Both the position numbers and the translations under genes were made by a program. Of a DNA stretch of 64,000 bases, positions 61,412 to 64,000 are shown one piece after another (the stretch's first letter is position 1; each line of letters opens with the position of its first letter). Source of the stretch: Stigonema ocellatum SAG 48.90 = DSM 106950 (GTDB taxonomy: Bacteria > Cyanobacteriota > Cyanobacteriia > Cyanobacteriales > Nostocaceae); the NCBI GenBank assembly GCA_016903675.1, contig JADQBA010000015.1, forward strand, positions 42,947 through 106,946. Reading direction: 5' to 3'. Under the pieces are notes generated by a model. That model made no database searches and had not been told where the DNA came from. It saw only the letters and a list, made by a program, of their open reading frames with translations.

Positions 61412-62824
61412 TTACACTTTGCCTTTGATAAGATTGGGGTACAGAAGCAGCTGTACTTTGCTTGCAACCTCATCAAACCCAACCTTTACAGGTTTGGCTT
61501 TTTCGACATTGGACACCTTCCTCTGTACTGCCAGGGTTGGCTGTCCAAACCTACGGGCTAAGAACTTTAGCCCAATATTTCTTGCTGCATTTAAGCCAGA
61601 GTTTCCGCGTTGACCTAGTACAGTGCTAAAGCACTTTCCGCCGTATTGATATGGCTCACAAAATTCTAAAAGAGTAGGCAGATAATGATTACCTCTCCAC
61701 ACTTCTACACCATTCACAGCACAGAGTCTAGAAGTATTTTTAGGATTAACTCTAGCGGTTAAGATGGCATAGCGTTGATAGGCAATACGACGAACATTAT
61801 CTACAATCTTGTCCTTGAGCCAGTAAGCACGTTTTTGATTAGAACGACGCGAATACTTGCCACGCAAGGGTCTTAGATTGCCAAGATGCTCGAACACAAT
61901 GACTTTGCAGCCATGACGGTGTGCAAATTCGATAATCTCGTTAGAAATTCTAAAACCCTCACTGCGTTCAAGACGAGATATCTTGGCAAATCTGGTACTA
62001 GCAAAACCTTTATCAACTTTGCCTGTTTGGCTCATCCTACGTGCAATCCTTCCTAAATCACGCTTCCTACGACTGACGTGGGCTGCATGACCTGTTACAG
62101 TCATACGGCTAATTTCGTGTACAACCCCGTTATCGTCGGACTCAAGAATACTGCAAGTAGCAATGTTCCCATCTAAGTCCAGATCAATAGAACAAATTCT
62201 CAGGTCTGGACTATCAATGACAGTTTTTAATCCTCCTGTTGCTGATACATATTTTTCTACACTGAAGTCTAGGTAAGCTTTTCCACCTTTAAGCGTAACT
62301 GTTGGTGACGCTTTACTCCACCCATCTCCAAAATCATAACCTTGGTACTGGAATTTAACCCATATCCAAGCATTGTCTCTACGGATTTTGAGCATGATGC
62401 TTGAACCCGTGTCCTTCTTCCACATCCCAGCGTAAAAAACCGGGTTGAAGTTAAAAGACCGTGGCTGCACGGGTGGGCGGTGCTTTCTGTGTTTTGGCGA
62501 CCTAGATTCCCACTTGTCAAAATTGGTCTTCCATGACTTGTAAGCACCAATAGCTTTTTTGATAGCAGCACGACGGAATAGCTGAGGTGCATCGAAGGAT
62601 ATTGGGTACTGAGCGTTTTCACCTACCGTCAACCCTTCATACACTTTGTAGTATTCGTCTGTCTTACACGTTCCCTCTGGATGTGTGCAGACAACGGCAA
62701 AGTAGAATGACACCAAATCATTAAAGGCGGCTTTGGTTTCATCCAAATCAATGCCATCTCTGAGCATGGTAAACCTAGCTGTTTTCGACGCGATTGAATA
62801 GCCTTTCTTGCGTTTTAGTGCCAT
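61412..62824 (-). CDS. TnpB-like protein, third RuvC acidic residue missing
   Basis: The 470-residue protein has TnpB/OrfB-type RuvC motifs: Asp214 in CSIDLDLDGNIA and Glu312 in VIVFEHLGNLRPLRG. The RuvC-III motif, normally ADxNAAxNI, reads NSGLNAARNIG, placing Gly410 where the Asp belongs. The zinc-finger cysteines are also depleted (only LCAV and GKCF remain). No tnpA or clear IS ends are adjacent; a small RHH gene is divergent upstream. It may be a degenerate transposon protein or a nuclease-dead RNA-guided DNA-binding regulator of the TldR kind. Confidence 0.75.
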   Translation of the reverse strand: MALKRKKGYSIASKTARFTMLRDGIDLDETKAAFNDLVSFYFAVVCTHPEGTCKTDEYYKVYEGLTVGENAQYPISFDAPQLFRRAAIKKAIGAYKSWKTNFDKWESRSPKHRKHRPPVQPRSFNFNPVFYAGMWKKDTGSSIMLKIRRDNAWIWVKFQYQGYDFGDGWSKASPTVTLKGGKAYLDFSVEKYVSATGGLKTVIDSPDLRICSIDLDLDGNIATCSILESDDNGVVHEISRMTVTGHAAHVSRRKRDLGRIARRMSQTGKVDKGFASTRFAKISRLERSEGFRISNEIIEFAHRHGCKVIVFEHLGNLRPLRGKYSRRSNQKRAYWLKDKIVDNVRRIAYQRYAILTARVNPKNTSRLCAVNGVEVWRGNHYLPTLLEFCEPYQYGGKCFSTVLGQRGNSGLNAARNIGLKFLARRFGQPTLAVQRKVSNVEKAKPVKVGFDEVASKVQLLLYPNLIKGKV

Positions 62825-62885
62825 AGCTTTACTGTGCTGTATCGACCTGCTAACATACTATTAGTATACGATTATGTTCTAGATT

Positions 62886-63071
62886 ATGTCAACATCTAAA
62901 GGCAAGAAAAGAATAAAAAATATTCCAGTATTACATGAACAAGTAAAAGAACAGCATTCAATAATGCTTACGCCCATTACTTGGAAAAAACTTCAAGCCT
63001 TAGCAATTGATGCAGACAAGAGTGTGAGCGAATATTTGGAAACTTTGATTAGACAAGTTAACTGCGATTGA
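62886..63071 (+). CDS. Small ribbon-helix-helix-like protein
   Basis: The 61-residue protein has a Lys-rich N-terminus (MSTSKGKKRIKNIPVLHEQ) and a C-terminal RHH-like helix pair (IMLTPITWKKLQALAIDADKSVSEYLETLIRQ). It is divergent from the TnpB-like gene with only 61 bp between the two starts, so it may control that shared promoter region. Confidence 0.7.
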   Translation: MSTSKGKKRIKNIPVLHEQVKEQHSIMLTPITWKKLQALAIDADKSVSEYLETLIRQVNCD

Positions 63072-63194
63072 CTCCTATCTACTCCAAGATTTGGTTATCT
63101 AGTGTTACGTCTATGAAGCGATATCAGGAAACCCAGAAAGCTTTGATCAAGTAAAAAAACAATGCACCCAAATCTTGATAAAATGAACTCAGCT

Positions 63195-63632
63195 TTATTC
63201 CCTGGCAATGACTATATCATTGGACTTAATGACTGCGTAAGCTTCTTTTCCCTCAGAAAGTTCCAACTCGTCTGCTGACACTCTGGTAATAATTGAGGTA
63301 AGTTCAACTTTGTGAACAATCTCCACGGTCACCTCAGTATTCACTGCTCCTGTGATCACTCGTTTAACAATACCCTTGAGGATATTGCGAGAGCTAACTT
63401 TTAGTGCTTTCTTTTGACTAAAAAGTTTTACCTCATTAGTGTAAGCATCTTCCTCTGCCTTTTGTATGGTTGGTACCGAAGGAGGCGGTGCGTATTGCTT
63501 GCCCAGACCACGTACCAACTCCCGCATAATTTCAGTTTTGGTGCGTTGAGACTGTTGGCAAAACTCCTCCAGAATTTTTCGCTCCTCCTCTGATGTTTGA
63601 AATGTGACCCATCCTTGTTCTTTTCTAGGCAT
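63195..63632 (-). CDS. RHH DNA-binding domain fused to a Mop/TOBE (molybdate-binding) domain
   Basis: Residues 1-60 look like an RHH/CopG-type domain (VTFQTSEEERKILEEFCQQSQRTKTEIMRELVRGL). Residues about 75-145 are a molbindin (Mop) domain: LKVSSRNILKGIVKRVITGAV, NTEVTVEIV, LTSIITRVSADELELSEGKEAYAVIKSNDIVIA. Mop domains bind molybdate or tungstate. The fusion suggests an oxyanion-responsive repressor; it is smaller than ModE and uses a different DNA-binding fold. No mod transport genes are in the window. Confidence 0.82.
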   Translation of the reverse strand: MPRKEQGWVTFQTSEEERKILEEFCQQSQRTKTEIMRELVRGLGKQYAPPPSVPTIQKAEEDAYTNEVKLFSQKKALKVSSRNILKGIVKRVITGAVNTEVTVEIVHKVELTSIITRVSADELELSEGKEAYAVIKSNDIVIARE

Positions 63633-63713
63633 ATTCTACCATTTCTTTTGGTAATACTCTGCTTGTCTTGGTACAATCCTACCCAATACTTGTCGGTTAA
63701 CGATAGTTGAGGT

Positions 63714-63778
63714 GCCAGAAACCCGGTTTCGCAGGAGAAACCGGGTTTCTTATTTTCGCAAAACCTACGCAGTATTGC
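63714..63778. repeat. GAAACCCGG palindromic repeat (reverse copy)
   Basis: This is the reverse complement of 18381-18446: the palindrome CCAGAAACCCGGTTTCGC ... GAAACCGGGTTTC and flank AAAACCTACGCAGTATTG. Confidence 0.8.
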
Positions 63779-63815
63779 GATCCTACCAAGGGTAAATTCT
63801 TTTTTTTGATGAGTT

Positions 63816-64000
63816 TAGGACTTACGCACTTTACAAATCAATCATCATGTGTATAACGAAATTCCGCCGTTTGCCTCGTTCCTGGGCTGCTGCCTCCCGA
63901 TTGGAGGGGAGGCAGCGCCTCTTTTGAAGAGCATTACAAGGCAGAGCCTTGTAACGAGAGATATACATAGTTTATTCTTTTTGTCAATGCGTAAGTCCTA
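63816..64000. mobile_element. MITE-like element with TAGGACTTACGCA termini (copy B)
   Basis: It starts TAGGACTTACGCACTTTACA and ends TGCGTAAGTCCTA exactly at the window edge. It shares the inner hairpin GCATTACAAGGCAGAGCCTT with copy A at 18102-18326 and is about 40 bp shorter. Confidence 0.8.

Overview
The window is chromosomal DNA of a filamentous, probably Nostocales-type cyanobacterium. Evidence: frequent GCGATCGC (HIP1) octamers, heptanucleotide short tandem repeats (GGGGAGT, ATTACGA, CCAATGA), many intergenic palindromes and small inverted-repeat elements, and cyanobacterial family proteins (pentapeptide repeats, GUN4-kinase, XisI, DUF1517, acyl-ACP synthetase, ComFB, YlqD). No rRNA or tRNA gene was recognised.

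Layout. 1-13 kb is mostly housekeeping: pentapeptide-repeat protein, MarC, nitrilase, a NodB-like/phosphodiester glycosidase fusion, pyruvate dehydrogenase E2, a comFB-aas-ylqD operon and a B12-binding radical SAM protein. 13-18 kb holds a decayed Rpn-family gene and a lipoxygenase-cytochrome P450 pair (oxylipin formation). 18.7-22.7 kb holds a Uma2 protein, an amidohydrolase and an IS607-type element (amber-interrupted tnpA, intact tnpB).

22.7-36.2 kb is the most interesting metabolic region. It contains a DUF962/Mpo1-like protein, a fatty acid hydroxylase, a GH3-type adenylating enzyme, a membrane-anchored JmjC-type oxygenase, an MFS carrier, a Rieske oxygenase, then three genes on one strand: an alpha-oxoamine synthase, a large GNAT acyltransferase and an extended SDR reductase. 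These three are the enzyme classes of the bacterial ceramide pathway (serine palmitoyltransferase, bCerS, CerR). An ABC ATPase and a MacB/DevC-like permease follow. I infer a cluster for a ceramide-like or other N-acylated amino lipid, with tailoring and export.

36.7-40.8 kb is a CRISPR array of 52 identical 37-nt repeats plus two variant distal repeats. A 220-bp MITE with a TTGA target duplication sits inside one spacer and separates the two parts. No cas genes lie in the window. 41-47 kb is an island of toxin-antitoxin, Fic, gene remnants, recQ and xisI.

47.2-59.5 kb is a run of plus-strand genes that look like a membrane sensing/stress module: HTH-AAA protein, an AAA-like/transmembrane/periplasmic-binding fusion, an NfeD-like protein, two flotillins, a second periplasmic-binding protein, a glycine-rich DUF1517 protein and a Ser/Thr kinase-GUN4 fusion. 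59.5-64 kb holds a broken mazF-like gene, DUF427, an unknown protein, a TnpB-like protein lacking its third RuvC acidic residue, a small RHH protein and an RHH-Mop protein, and ends in a MITE.
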